Source: Chryseobacterium mulctrae (GTDB lineage: Bacteria; Bacteroidota; Bacteroidia; Flavobacteriales; Weeksellaceae). From it: 64,000 nt of DNA. Location of the stretch: contig NZ_VAJL01000001.1 of assembly GCF_006175945.1 (NCBI RefSeq), positions 806,001 through 870,000 on the forward strand, read 5' to 3'. A model generated the notes under the pieces. It did not search any database. It worked only from the letters and a program-made list of their open reading frames with translations, and had not been told where the DNA came from. Below are positions 53,058-61,911 of the stretch, piece after piece (position 1 is the first letter of the stretch; every line of letters starts with the position of its first letter). A program made the translations under genes and the position numbers.

Positions 53058-53615
53058 ATGCAAAGTAATCACACTAGTATCCAGAAGGATTTTTATAGGG
53101 AAAGCGGAAATTGGCTGTCTCCTTTGCAAATTTGGGCAAAATGCATCAATCCCAACTTGCATTTTATCTATATCTTACGGAAAACCCAGCATTACAGGAA
53201 AAACTCTGTATTAGGAATGTTTTGGCGATTAGTTTTAAGGCATCATCAAATTAAATACGGCTTCCAAATCTATCCGGAAACACAAATTGGAGAGGGTTTT
53301 TATTTGGGACATTGGGGAAACGTAGTGATCAACCCAAAAGCGAAAATTGGAAAAAACTGCAACATCGCACAAGGCGTATCGATTGCCCAAGCCAACCGTG
53401 GAAAAAATGAGGGCGTTCCTGTAATTGGTGACGAAGTGTGGATTGGTCCAAACGCGGTGTTGGTGGGAAAAATATCAATTGGCAACAATGTTCTGATCGC
53501 ACCGAACGCTTATGTGAATTTCGATATTCCTGATCATTCTGTGGTTATCGGCAATCCCGCAAGCATCAGTAGCAATACCAATGCTACAATGGGATACATT
53601 AATAATAAAATTTAA
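53058..53615 (+). CDS. Serine acetyltransferase-like protein
   Basis: A 185-residue left-handed beta-helix acetyltransferase of the CysE-like group. IYPETQIGEGFYLGHWGNVV carries the catalytic His, followed by hexapeptide coils (AKIGKNCNIAQGVSI, VPVIGDEVWIGPNAVLVGKI, NNVLIAPNAYVNFDI) and VIGNPA. The N-terminal helices are short, as in capsule-locus relatives rather than the cysteine-synthesis enzyme. It is in frame with the glycosyltransferase with no stop between. Its own stop overlaps the first base of the IS4 end repeat. Confidence 0.85.
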   Translation: MQSNHTSIQKDFYRESGNWLSPLQIWAKCINPNLHFIYILRKTQHYRKNSVLGMFWRLVLRHHQIKYGFQIYPETQIGEGFYLGHWGNVVINPKAKIGKNCNIAQGVSIAQANRGKNEGVPVIGDEVWIGPNAVLVGKISIGNNVLIAPNAYVNFDIPDHSVVIGNPASISSNTNATMGYINNKI

Positions 53616-54929
53616 TCACTACTAACCGACAAAAAAATATAAGGAGCCATCTGTTCAGGTAGCTCCTTTTTTCATACTTTAGTTTTACTACACACTAAAA
53701 ATATGAGCCATAAAAATACAGAAAAGAATTTAGTCGGTCAGCCAATTTTCAAACAAATATTGCAATTTATCCCCCGCAACAAGTTTGATTTATTGGTTAA
53801 CAAGCATCAATCAGACCGATATTATAAAACATTTGATTCGTGGACGCATTTGATGACGATGCTTTTCGGCATATTCAGCCGATGCGATTCTATGGGTGAA
53901 ATATGCGATGGGATGCAAGGTTTGGCAGGGAAACTCAATTATTTGGGAATGGAAAAATCTCCCGCCAAGAGCACGGCAGGCTATGGGCTTCGGGGCAGGG
54001 ACAATGAATTTTTCAAGGATGTCTATTTTATGTTATTGGAACATTTCAAGTCCGTTTTGTCGGTCAGCCGTATTGATAATGTTTCTTTTGCCAAGCTTTT
54101 CATCTTCGATTCCAGTACCATACGCTTGTTTTCAGACATTATGAAAGGAGTAGGCAGAAACCCCAAGAACGAAGGAAAGAAAAAAGGCGGACTGAAAGTA
54201 CACATGATGACAGATGCCCACAGCGATACGCCTGAATTTGTGAAAATCAGCGAAGCTAAACTGCACGACAAAAATTTTCTTCAGTATTTGAATCTGGCAG
54301 CCCACAGCATGATTGTTTTTGACAGAGCTTACAATCATTACCTACAATTTGCCCATTGGACGGAGCAACAAGTCAATTTTGTGTGCAGATTGAAGAAAAA
54401 TGCGGTATATCAAGTAGAGGAAGAACTCTTCAGACAAGAGTTGCAAGACGGAGAATCCAGTGTTTTGCTGGAAGAGCACGTTCATCTCATTTACAAAGAA
54501 GACAATAAGCAAAAGACTTTATGCCTCAGAAAAGTAAACTACAGGGATGATAAAGGGCGGATTTTTGAGTTTATCACCAATAATTTTGAAATCAGCCGGG
54601 AAGAAGTCGCTTTTTTGTACAAACTTCGTTGGAACATTGAACTATTGTTCAAAAAACTCAAACAAAACTTCCAGTTACATTATTTTTATTCCGAAACAGA
54701 AAACGGCATCAAAACCCAAATTTGGTGTACCCTGATTGCACAGCTACTGTTGCAAGTTCTACGTGTAAAATCAAAGAGCAAAAAGGCATTTTCTACCATT
54801 GCGGCACTCATCAGGATTCATTTAATCAGCCATCTGGAAATATTTTGGATGGTACAGAACAGCAGGAGAACTTACACGAAACAGAAAAAACGAAGAAAAC
54901 CACCTTGGATACAGACAGAATTGTTCTGA
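53615..54929 (+). mobile_element. IS4-family insertion sequence (left end to end of transposase)
   Basis: The left part is the second copy of the 93-base repeat (53615-53707) with its GGAGC/GCTCC terminator-like hairpin, which would shield the transposase from outside transcription. The right end was not located; no inverted copy of the left tip is evident in the 200 bases after the gene, so the end may lie anywhere up to about 55,100. Confidence 0.75.
53703..54929 (+). CDS. IS4-family transposase
   Basis: A 408-residue DDE transposase. The N-terminal DUF4372-type domain reads GQPIFKQILQFIPRNKFDLL. The catalytic residues are in LFIFDSSTIRLFSD (Asp), MIVFDRAYNHYLQF (Asp) and LYKLRWNIELLFKKLKQNF (Glu of the YREK-like motif). 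The full reading frame is intact. It uses codons like the host. Confidence 0.92.
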   Translation: MSHKNTEKNLVGQPIFKQILQFIPRNKFDLLVNKHQSDRYYKTFDSWTHLMTMLFGIFSRCDSMGEICDGMQGLAGKLNYLGMEKSPAKSTAGYGLRGRDNEFFKDVYFMLLEHFKSVLSVSRIDNVSFAKLFIFDSSTIRLFSDIMKGVGRNPKNEGKKKGGLKVHMMTDAHSDTPEFVKISEAKLHDKNFLQYLNLAAHSMIVFDRAYNHYLQFAHWTEQQVNFVCRLKKNAVYQVEEELFRQELQDGESSVLLEEHVHLIYKEDNKQKTLCLRKVNYRDDKGRIFEFITNNFEISREEVAFLYKLRWNIELLFKKLKQNFQLHYFYSETENGIKTQIWCTLIAQLLLQVLRVKSKSKKAFSTIAALIRIHLISHLEIFWMVQNSRRTYTKQKKRRKPPWIQTELF

Positions 54930-55131
54930 AAAACAGAGAGGTGAGTTTTTGTATTCTTATAAAAACATATTGAAAAACAATGTTTTATGAAGGAATATTA
55001 CTCATTTGTGTGTTTATCCGTTTGATAGTGAAATTTTATATTAGTGGTAGGAATAGTTTTGCGAAAGTTATATACATCAGATTGACGCAATGCGTAAATT
55101 TAGAAGTTAGTAGAAATTTAATCCAAAGATT
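54930..55131. other. Intergenic region after the IS4 transposase
   Basis: No gene. It should contain the IS4 right end and the promoter of the next gene. TAAATTTA near 55094 is one base off the -7 consensus. Confidence 0.4.
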
Positions 55132-56067
55132 ATGTCAAGATACGAAGCACAAAGAAAACGAATTTTCAAAAAATACATTAATAATATCAATCTCTTAAAA
55201 GATAACCAATTAGTGTCAAGCAAAAAAGACAGTTACTTATGTCCACTTTGTCTAAAAAACTATATGTCAATGTATATCGATGAAAATAATTTCTTAACAC
55301 TCGAAGATGCACCACCAAAATCTCTAGGTGGAAGAGCTAACACATTGACCTGTAAAAAGTGTAATAATGAAGCTGGGGAAAAAATTGATTTTCATCTTGC
55401 AGAAAGAATGAAGGAGTTAGACAATAAATTATTTCTTCCTAACACAGAATTTAAAGCCTTAACAAATATTGATGGTGTGACTTTAAGAACAACTATTTCA
55501 ATTGATGAAAAGGGAGAAATGAGTATTTTCCACAGTGCAAAAAATAACAACCCTAAAATACTTAATCCCATAATGGAAAAAGTTGGAAAAGATAAAATCA
55601 TTGATTTTAATTTTCTAAAAAGTAGAGTTATACCTGAAAATTTAGAATATTCGATATTAAAAACTGCATTTATAATACTTTTCCAAAAAACTGGATACTC
55701 ATTAATAATTGATAAAAGTTACGACTTAATTAGAGAACAAATTTTTAATCCAGCCAAAAGAATTTATCCAGAGAATTTTTGGGGATACAACACCAATAAA
55801 ATGAAACCAGGATTATATTTTGTGATGAATAAAGGCTTAGAATGTGTGATGATTGTTTTTGATTTAACTTCAGAAAAATCTAAAAGAAGTTTTACAGCAC
55901 TTCTTCCATTACCTAATATAGAGTTGGACAAAATAATTACACAAATAAATAATACAATTTCTATCAGCAAGGAAATAGAATTAAAAATTTATGATGGAAA
56001 CAATGATGATTACATTAATAACTTAAACTCAATAAATAAACTAATGAGCTGGGCATACAAAAGATAA
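55132..56067 (+). CDS. HNH-like protein with four zinc-type cysteines
   Basis: A 311-residue protein of unknown family. Residues 37-40 (CPLC) and 74-77 (CKKC) flank LTLEDAPPKSLGGRANTLT, and CNNEAG-like residues follow; this is the treble-clef layout of HNH nucleases (EHxxPxSLGG...CxxCN). The position of the usual catalytic His is Asp59. The long C-terminal part is a mixed alpha/beta region without a known motif. It lies alone between the IS4 element and IS91-like copy 1, eight bases before the latter. Low GC, unlike the IS91-like DNA. A defence nuclease or toxin is possible but unproven. Confidence 0.75.
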   Translation: MSRYEAQRKRIFKKYINNINLLKDNQLVSSKKDSYLCPLCLKNYMSMYIDENNFLTLEDAPPKSLGGRANTLTCKKCNNEAGEKIDFHLAERMKELDNKLFLPNTEFKALTNIDGVTLRTTISIDEKGEMSIFHSAKNNNPKILNPIMEKVGKDKIIDFNFLKSRVIPENLEYSILKTAFIILFQKTGYSLIIDKSYDLIREQIFNPAKRIYPENFWGYNTNKMKPGLYFVMNKGLECVMIVFDLTSEKSKRSFTALLPLPNIELDKIITQINNTISISKEIELKIYDGNNDDYINNLNSINKLMSWAYKR

Positions 56068-56303
56068 AACTTCTGCTAATAACTAAGCTTTCGTCTTGTC
56101 CGCAGGACACGAGATGAAAGCCCGTTGAACGGAAGCTCCGGGAGCTTTTTTGGCCGTCTATGGAGTTTTCGATTTTAGGATTTAGGGTAACAAAGCAGTT
56201 TTTTGGAATGACTGCTTTTTTTTGTGGCATTTGGTAGCCTTTATGAGTGGTTTTCTGCAGGTTTTTCTTCGCTGCAGCATATAAATTCCCTTACCCGCAA
56301 AGG

Positions 56304-57410
56304 TTATTTTGCAGACAATGGTTGGATAACGAAAAGAAATTCCGGTGGCGGACCGCGCTGCCCGAAAACAGCTATAGTGACTAAGTTTCCTTCCTTGCAA
56401 CTTCGACATTTCCGGAGCAAAGTTTTCGGTTTTGCTGCAGTAACTCTGATTTTCAAATCCGATTGCAGTGCCTGCAGTTTCCCACGCTTCCAGCTGCTGC
56501 TCAGGATGCCGTAATGCCGGATCCTTACAAATCTTTTCGGTAAAATATGCATCGAAAACCTCCGGACAAACTCCGTGTTTGCAAGAGTCATTTCCTTTTT
56601 TTCGCCGCCTTTGCGGTAATCTTTGTACTCAAAACGGACCTGCTGATCCGTCACTTCTTTTATGCGGTGATTGCTGATGGCGACTTTGTGAGTGTATCTC
56701 CCCAAGTACTCGATCACCTGTTTCGGGCCGCCAAAAGGCCGCTTGGCATATACGACCCAGTTCTTGGTGAAGAGTTTCTCCATTAAATCCCGGTCAGTAA
56801 TTCCACAGGCTCTTAAGGAAGTCACAAACTTTGCCCGAAAGACTTTGCTCAGCGCTTTTACTGGAAACAGAAACTTATCCGTCCTTACTTTCTTTCTCCA
56901 TTTTCCCTGCATCGTGAGACCACCTCCCGGCACAATGCAGTGCAGATGCGGATGAAGGCTCAGATTTTGTCCCCATGTGTGAAGTATGGCAATCATTCCC
57001 AACTGAAGGCCTTCGGTTTTGCCGAACTGGTTTAAAGTAGCCCAGGCGGCCTCAAATAAGGCTTTGTAAATGAGTTGGGGCTGGGATATTGCTAGCCCAT
57101 TCAACTCCTCCGGCAGGGTAAAAACCACATGGTAATAGCTGCAGGGCAAGAGGTCCTGTTCGCGCTTTTGGATCCATTCTTCCTTTTTGTGTCCCTGACA
57201 CTGCGGACAGTGCCGGTTACGGCAGGAGTTGTAGCTGATGGAAAGATTTCCGCAACCATCACACGTATCAATATGACCACCCAAGGCAGAAGTCCGGCAG
57301 TTGGACAATGCCCTAAGCGTCTTTTCCTGATGAACGCTGAAGTTTTGGGATGATAAATTGATTTTGCGAAGAACTTCTGCTACACTCGCACCTTTACTTC
57401 GGGCCTGCAT
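56304..57410 (-). CDS. IS91-family HUH transposase (full length)
   Basis: A 368-residue rolling-circle transposase. An N-terminal zinc finger (CDGCGN, then CRNRHCPQCQGHKKEEW) is followed by the HUH motif in LHPHLHCIVPGGG and the catalytic Tyr region in VIEYLGRYTHKVAISNHRI. The C-terminus holds another Cys pair (CRSCKEG). The ATG at 57410 is where the family starts; a longer frame to 57572 covers the end of the recombinase gene. It overlaps the recombinase stop by 17 bases. Confidence 0.9.
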   Translation of the reverse strand: MQARSKGASVAEVLRKINLSSQNFSVHQEKTLRALSNCRTSALGGHIDTCDGCGNLSISYNSCRNRHCPQCQGHKKEEWIQKREQDLLPCSYYHVVFTLPEELNGLAISQPQLIYKALFEAAWATLNQFGKTEGLQLGMIAILHTWGQNLSLHPHLHCIVPGGGLTMQGKWRKKVRTDKFLFPVKALSKVFRAKFVTSLRACGITDRDLMEKLFTKNWVVYAKRPFGGPKQVIEYLGRYTHKVAISNHRIKEVTDQQVRFEYKDYRKGGEKKEMTLANTEFVRRFSMHILPKRFVRIRHYGILSSSWKRGKLQALQSDLKIRVTAAKPKTLLRKCRSCKEGNLVTIAVFGQRGPPPEFLFVIQPLSAK

Positions 57411-58397
57411 TCCTGCTGCATAAAGTAAATACCGTATCCAAAGGACTGTGCGGTTTTTGGTCCGAGAGCTGGCACACATGAAGATATTCCATTGTACTTT
57501 CAATACGCTCATGACCCAGAAGTTTCTGTACCATGATGATCGGAACGCCGTCTTCCAAAAGGTGTGTGGCATAAGAATGCCGCAACGTGTGGGTGTGAAC
57601 GTCTTTGGTGATGCCGGCTTTTTTAGAAATGGTTTTTATTACCCACTGCACACCGCGCTGGCTGTAGCGGGAATCGAAATCTTTGCTGGCAGACCGTGAA
57701 GCCCCTGTGCTGAGCGCATCAATCTCTTCAATATTCCTGTTATGGTTTCCATTGAATAAATACTGAACCGGATTCTCAATACTGATGAAGGTTTTCAGTC
57801 CCCGGATCAAATGTTCCGACAAGGGAACGTAACGGTCTTTGCTCCCTTTACCCTGAACAACATGCAACATCTTCCGGTCAAAATCCAGATGCTGAAGTTC
57901 GATATTCCTGACTTCCATACACCGCAGTCCACAGCCGTATATCAGACCGATGAGCAGTTTATGTTTCAGGAGTTCGGCACTCTGAAGCATACGCCAGATC
58001 TCTTCCCGACTCAGGATTACAGGAAGTTTCTTCACTTTAGCAATGGTGGGAAGGTGCAGAAAACTATAAGGCAAACCCTCAGTTTTCAGCAGGAACCGAA
58101 GACCGTATACAGTATGCTTAAAATACGATTGCGAAGGGGTTCTGCTCCGCCGCTGCAGTTCAAAAAGATAATCTTTGACCTGTTCAGGATCCAGTTCGGT
58201 GGGCAAAGTTCCAAAGTGAAGCGCCAGGGCCGCCACATGACGGGAATAATTATCAAAGGTTCTGGGGCTCCTGCCCAGGATAGAAATATTCCGCTCAAAG
58301 CGTTGCAGCAGTTCAGCAAAACCACTAACTTCGCTCGAGGCGCGGTTCAGAATTTTGTTTACCCTTAACTCCTCCGGAGATTTTTTTTTGTAGCCAT
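57394..58397 (-). CDS. Tyrosine recombinase of the IS91-like element, probable A9 frameshift
   Basis: The XerD-like recombinase has its Arg in YGCGLRCMEVRNIEL, Lys in QGKGSKDRYVPL, HTLRHSYATHLLEDG (His, Arg), LLGHERIES (His) and TMEYLHV (Tyr). The conserved SAM-like N-terminal part (SPEELRVNKIL, then ELLQRFERNISILGRSPRTF) has no in-frame ATG. The only ATG (58397) starts MATKKN in another frame and stops ten codons later; the frames join within nine A (58381-58389 on the plus strand as T). One extra A or a -1 shift gives about 335 residues. Without it, GTG at 58236 would give 280 residues lacking the N-terminal domain. Confidence 0.8.
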
Positions 58398-58472
58398 TTT
58401 AAAGATTTTTTGTTGTTTTACCAAAGTTAATAAAACAGCGAAGGGAAAAGCTACCGGAGGTTTAGTTCAACA

Positions 58473-58663
58473 TCGGTTTTGCGAAATGGCGAGTTAAGGG
58501 CAATATAGAAACTTTGATCATTTTTAGTCGCAACAGCATTTTATATTTCCTTTTTTCATATTTTAGCAAAAAGAAAATGCTTTTGCTACATTTAGCAAAT
58601 ATTGAAAGCTTCGTCTTTCTAATCCGCTCCTTCGCAAAGCCGCTAACCGTTAGCTGATATTTT
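58473..58663. other. Spacer between copy 1 and the orphan membrane protein gene
   Basis: Non-coding. GCTAAC-C-GTTAGC (about 58641-58653) is a short palindrome 11 bases before the ATG and could be an operator. Confidence 0.35.
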
Positions 58664-59593
58664 ATGACAGAACTCTTCATTAAAAATAAATTTATTCAAT
58701 TTTTAAAATCAGATAAAAATTTTCCTGATGACTCTTTCTTATTGAATTATCACTATGTTGATAAAGGAGGTATAATCTATGCAGACTTAGCCATTTTAGA
58801 TACAAAAACCAATAATTATATAGCATTAATAGATTTTAGAAACAATATTTCTAATGATGATATTGAAAATTATAATTTATATAAAAAAGTTTTGAGTCAA
58901 AAAGATGCTACATTCTATGTTGTAACACCGAATGAGACGAATGACGATTTTTCTATTTATACACTTTTCAATAGTGAATTGATAAATGTTAGCAAGGACG
59001 AATTTCCGAATTTTCAAACTTTAATTTCTAAACGAAAAGCCGATGAAAAAGCTGATTTAGAATCTATAATAGAAGAAGAAAAAAAAGAAAACATTAATAA
59101 GAAAAATGTTTTAACCACAACATTAGCAACTGCAATTGTTTCTCTTATAATTGCAATGCTTTTGACTCAAAGTTTGGACATCTTTAATTTTGATAATACT
59201 AAGACTAAGAAAGAAAATGATATTGTAAATTCAAATATTTATAAAGAACTTGAAAAGCTAAAATTTCAGCTGTCAATCATTGATTCAAAAAAGGATACTA
59301 TTACTAAAACAGATATAGAAATCGAACAAATTAAGAAAAGATTAATAAATATTGAAAAATTAATAACTCAAGACCCTAAGAATATTCTTGAGTTACAAAA
59401 AATAGATAATCATTTTGAAAGATTAAATCAAATAATTGATAGAGAAAAGGAACTAAACAACCTTAAAGTAGAAAAGTTAGAAGATAAAATGAATACTTAT
59501 TCTAATATCATTTTCTCGCTTTTAGTGACAATCATTGGAGCAATTTTAGGTTATTTATTTAGTAATTTTAAACCTAAGAAAAACATCAGCTAA
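58664..59593 (+). CDS. Membrane coiled-coil protein with nuclease-like N-terminal domain
   Basis: Unrecognised 309-residue protein. Residues 1-120 have the strand pattern of a PD-(D/E)xK nuclease: Asp41 in GGIIYADLAIL, then NNYIALIDFRN where the usual E-x-K is D57-F-R59, and a later DATFYVVTP strand. A Lys/Glu linker leads to membrane helix 149-170, a coiled coil 185-275 and a second membrane helix 280-302. Last codon and stop come from the left tip of IS91-like copy 2, so the original C-terminus may be longer. Flanked by both IS91-like copies. A membrane-linked defence effector is one possible role; this is inference. Confidence 0.7.
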   Translation: MTELFIKNKFIQFLKSDKNFPDDSFLLNYHYVDKGGIIYADLAILDTKTNNYIALIDFRNNISNDDIENYNLYKKVLSQKDATFYVVTPNETNDDFSIYTLFNSELINVSKDEFPNFQTLISKRKADEKADLESIIEEEKKENINKKNVLTTTLATAIVSLIIAMLLTQSLDIFNFDNTKTKKENDIVNSNIYKELEKLKFQLSIIDSKKDTITKTDIEIEQIKKRLINIEKLITQDPKNILELQKIDNHFERLNQIIDREKELNNLKVEKLEDKMNTYSNIIFSLLVTIIGAILGYLFSNFKPKKNIS

Positions 59594-59976
59594 TAACTAA
59601 GCTTTCGTCTTGTCCGCAGGACACGAGATGAAAGCCCGTTGAACGGAAGCTCCGGGAGCTTTTTTGGCCGTCTATGGAGTTTTCGATTTTAGGATTTAGG
59701 GTAACAAAGCAGTTTTTTGGAATGACTGCTTTTTTTTGTGGCATTTGGTAGCCTTTATGAGTGGTTTTCTGCAGGTTTTTCTTCGCTGCAGCATATAAAT
59801 TCCCTTACCCGCAAAGGTTATTTTGCAGACAATGGTTGGATAACGAAAAGAAATTCCGGTGGCGGACCGCGCTGCCCGAAAACAGCTATAGTGACTAAGT
59901 TTCCTTCCTTGCAACTTCGACATTTCCGGAGCAAAGTTTTCGGTTTTGCTGCAGTAACTCTGATTTTCAAATCCGA

Positions 59977-60924
59977 TTACAGTGCCTGCAGTTTCCCACG
60001 CTTCCAGCTGCTGCTCAGGATGCCGTAATGCCGGATCCTTACAAATCTTTTCGGTAAAATATGCATCGAAAACCTCCGGACAAACTCCGTGTTTGCAAGA
60101 GTCATTTCCTTTTTTTCGCCGCCTTTGCGGTAATCTTTGTACTCAAAACGGACCTGCTGATCCGTCACTTCTTTTATGCGGTGATTGCTGATGGCGACTT
60201 TGTGAGTGTATCTCCCCAAGTACTCGATCACCTGTTTCGGGCCGCCAAAAGGCCGCTTGGCATATACGACCCAGTTCTTGGTGAAGAGTTTCTCCATTAA
60301 ATCCCGGTCAGTAATTCCACAGGCTCTTAAGGAAGTCACAAACTTTGCCCGAAAGACTTTGCTCAGCGCTTTTACTGGAAACAGAAACTTATCCGTCCTT
60401 ACTTTCTTTCTCCATTTTCCCTGCATCGTGAGACCACCTCCCGGCACAATGCAGTGCAGATGCGGATGAAGGCTCAGATTTTGTCCCCATGTGTGAAGTA
60501 TGGCAATCATTCCCAACTGAAGGCCTTCGGTTTTGCCGAACTGGTTTAAAGTAGCCCAGGCGGCCTCAAATAAGGCTTTGTAAATGAGTTGGGGCTGGGA
60601 TATTGCTAGCCCATTCAACTCCTCCGGCAGGGTAAAAACCACATGGTAATAGCTGCAGGGCAAGAGGTCCTGTTCGCGCTTTTGGATCCATTCTTCCTTT
60701 TTGTGTCCCTGACACTGCGGACAGTGCCGGTTACGGCAGGAGTTGTAGCTGATGGAAAGATTTCCGCAACCATCACACGTATCAATATGACCACCCAAGG
60801 CAGAAGTCCGGCAGTTGGACAATGCCCTAAGCGTCTTTTCCTGATGAACGCTGAAGTTTTGGGATGATAAATTGATTTTGCGAAGAACTTCTGCTACACT
60901 CGCACCTTTACTTCGGGCCTGCAT
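59977..60924 (-). pseudogene. IS91-family transposase truncated by a nonsense mutation
   Basis: Identical to the copy 1 transposase for 315 residues up to KRGKLQAL, where CAA has become TAA. The HUH and Tyr motifs remain, but the last 53 residues with the CRSCKEG cysteine pair are lost. Whether the product is active is unknown; the truncated form could compete with the full-length protein. Confidence 0.85.
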
Positions 60925-61911
60925 TCCTGCTGCATAAAGTAAATACCGTATCCAAAGGACTGTGCGGTTTTTGGTCCGAGAGCTGGCACACATGAAGATA
61001 TTCCATTGTACTTTCAATACGCTCATGACCCAGAAGTTTCTGTACCATGATGATCGGAACGCCGTCTTCCAAAAGGTGTGTGGCATAAGAATGCCGCAAC
61101 GTGTGGGTGTGAACGTCTTTGGTGATGCCGGCTTTTTTAGAAATGGTTTTTATTACCCACTGCACACCGCGCTGGCTGTAGCGGGAATCGAAATCTTTGC
61201 TGGCAGACCGTGAAGCCCCTGTGCTGAGCGCATCAATCTCTTCAATATTCCTGTTATGGTTTCCATTGAATAAATACTGAACCGGATTCTCAATACTGAT
61301 GAAGGTTTTCAGTCCCCGGATCAAATGTTCCGACAAGGGAACGTAACGGTCTTTGCTCCCTTTACCCTGAACAACATGCAACATCTTCCGGTCAAAATCC
61401 AGATGCTGAAGTTCGATATTCCTGACTTCCATACACCGCAGTCCACAGCCGTATATCAGACCGATGAGCAGTTTATGTTTCAGGAGTTCGGCACTCTGAA
61501 GCATACGCCAGATCTCTTCCCGACTCAGGATTACAGGAAGTTTCTTCACTTTAGCAATGGTGGGAAGGTGCAGAAAACTATAAGGCAAACCCTCAGTTTT
61601 CAGCAGGAACCGAAGACCGTATACAGTATGCTTAAAATACGATTGCGAAGGGGTTCTGCTCCGCCGCTGCAGTTCAAAAAGATAATCTTTGACCTGTTCA
61701 GGATCCAGTTCGGTGGGCAAAGTTCCAAAGTGAAGCGCCAGGGCCGCCACATGACGGGAATAATTATCAAAGGTTCTGGGGCTCCTGCCCAGGATAGAAA
61801 TATTCCGCTCAAAGCGTTGCAGCAGTTCAGCAAAACCACTAACTTCGCTCGAGGCGCGGTTCAGAATTTTGTTTACCCTTAACTCCTCCGGAGATTTTTT
61901 TTTGTAGCCAT
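60908..61911 (-). CDS. Tyrosine recombinase of IS91-like copy 2, probable A9 frameshift
   Basis: Same sequence as the copy 1 recombinase, including the run of nine A (61895-61903, T on the plus strand) and the ATG at 61911 in the other frame. Retention of the same nine-A run in both copies shows it is not a random error in one copy. Catalytic residues R, K, H-x-x-R, H and Y are all present. The in-frame alternative start is the GTG at 61750. Confidence 0.8.

Larger units (their letters stand above)
56075..58472 (-). mobile_element. IS91-like element with tyrosine recombinase, copy 1
   Basis: A 2.4-kb unit repeated at 59589-61986 with an exact offset of 3,514 bases. Left tip is GCTAATAACTAAGC, right tip GTTTAGTTCAACA. 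Near the left tip a hairpin (GCTTTCGTCTTGTCC with GGACACGAGATGAAAGC) may be the replication-end signal expected for HUH elements. No terminal inverted repeat and no target duplication, as in IS91. It is clearly GC-richer than the surrounding DNA. Confidence 0.88.

Noticed and set aside
57811..58368. 185-residue plus-strand frame inside the IS91-like element (and its twin at 61325)
   Set aside because: It lies opposite the recombinase gene, whose catalytic motifs are clear; it is a shadow caused by the higher GC content.
58620..58665. Integron attC site near GCTAACCGTTAGC
   Set aside because: The R-prime core GTTRRRY and its partner do not fit, and no integron-type integrase with its extra domain is present.
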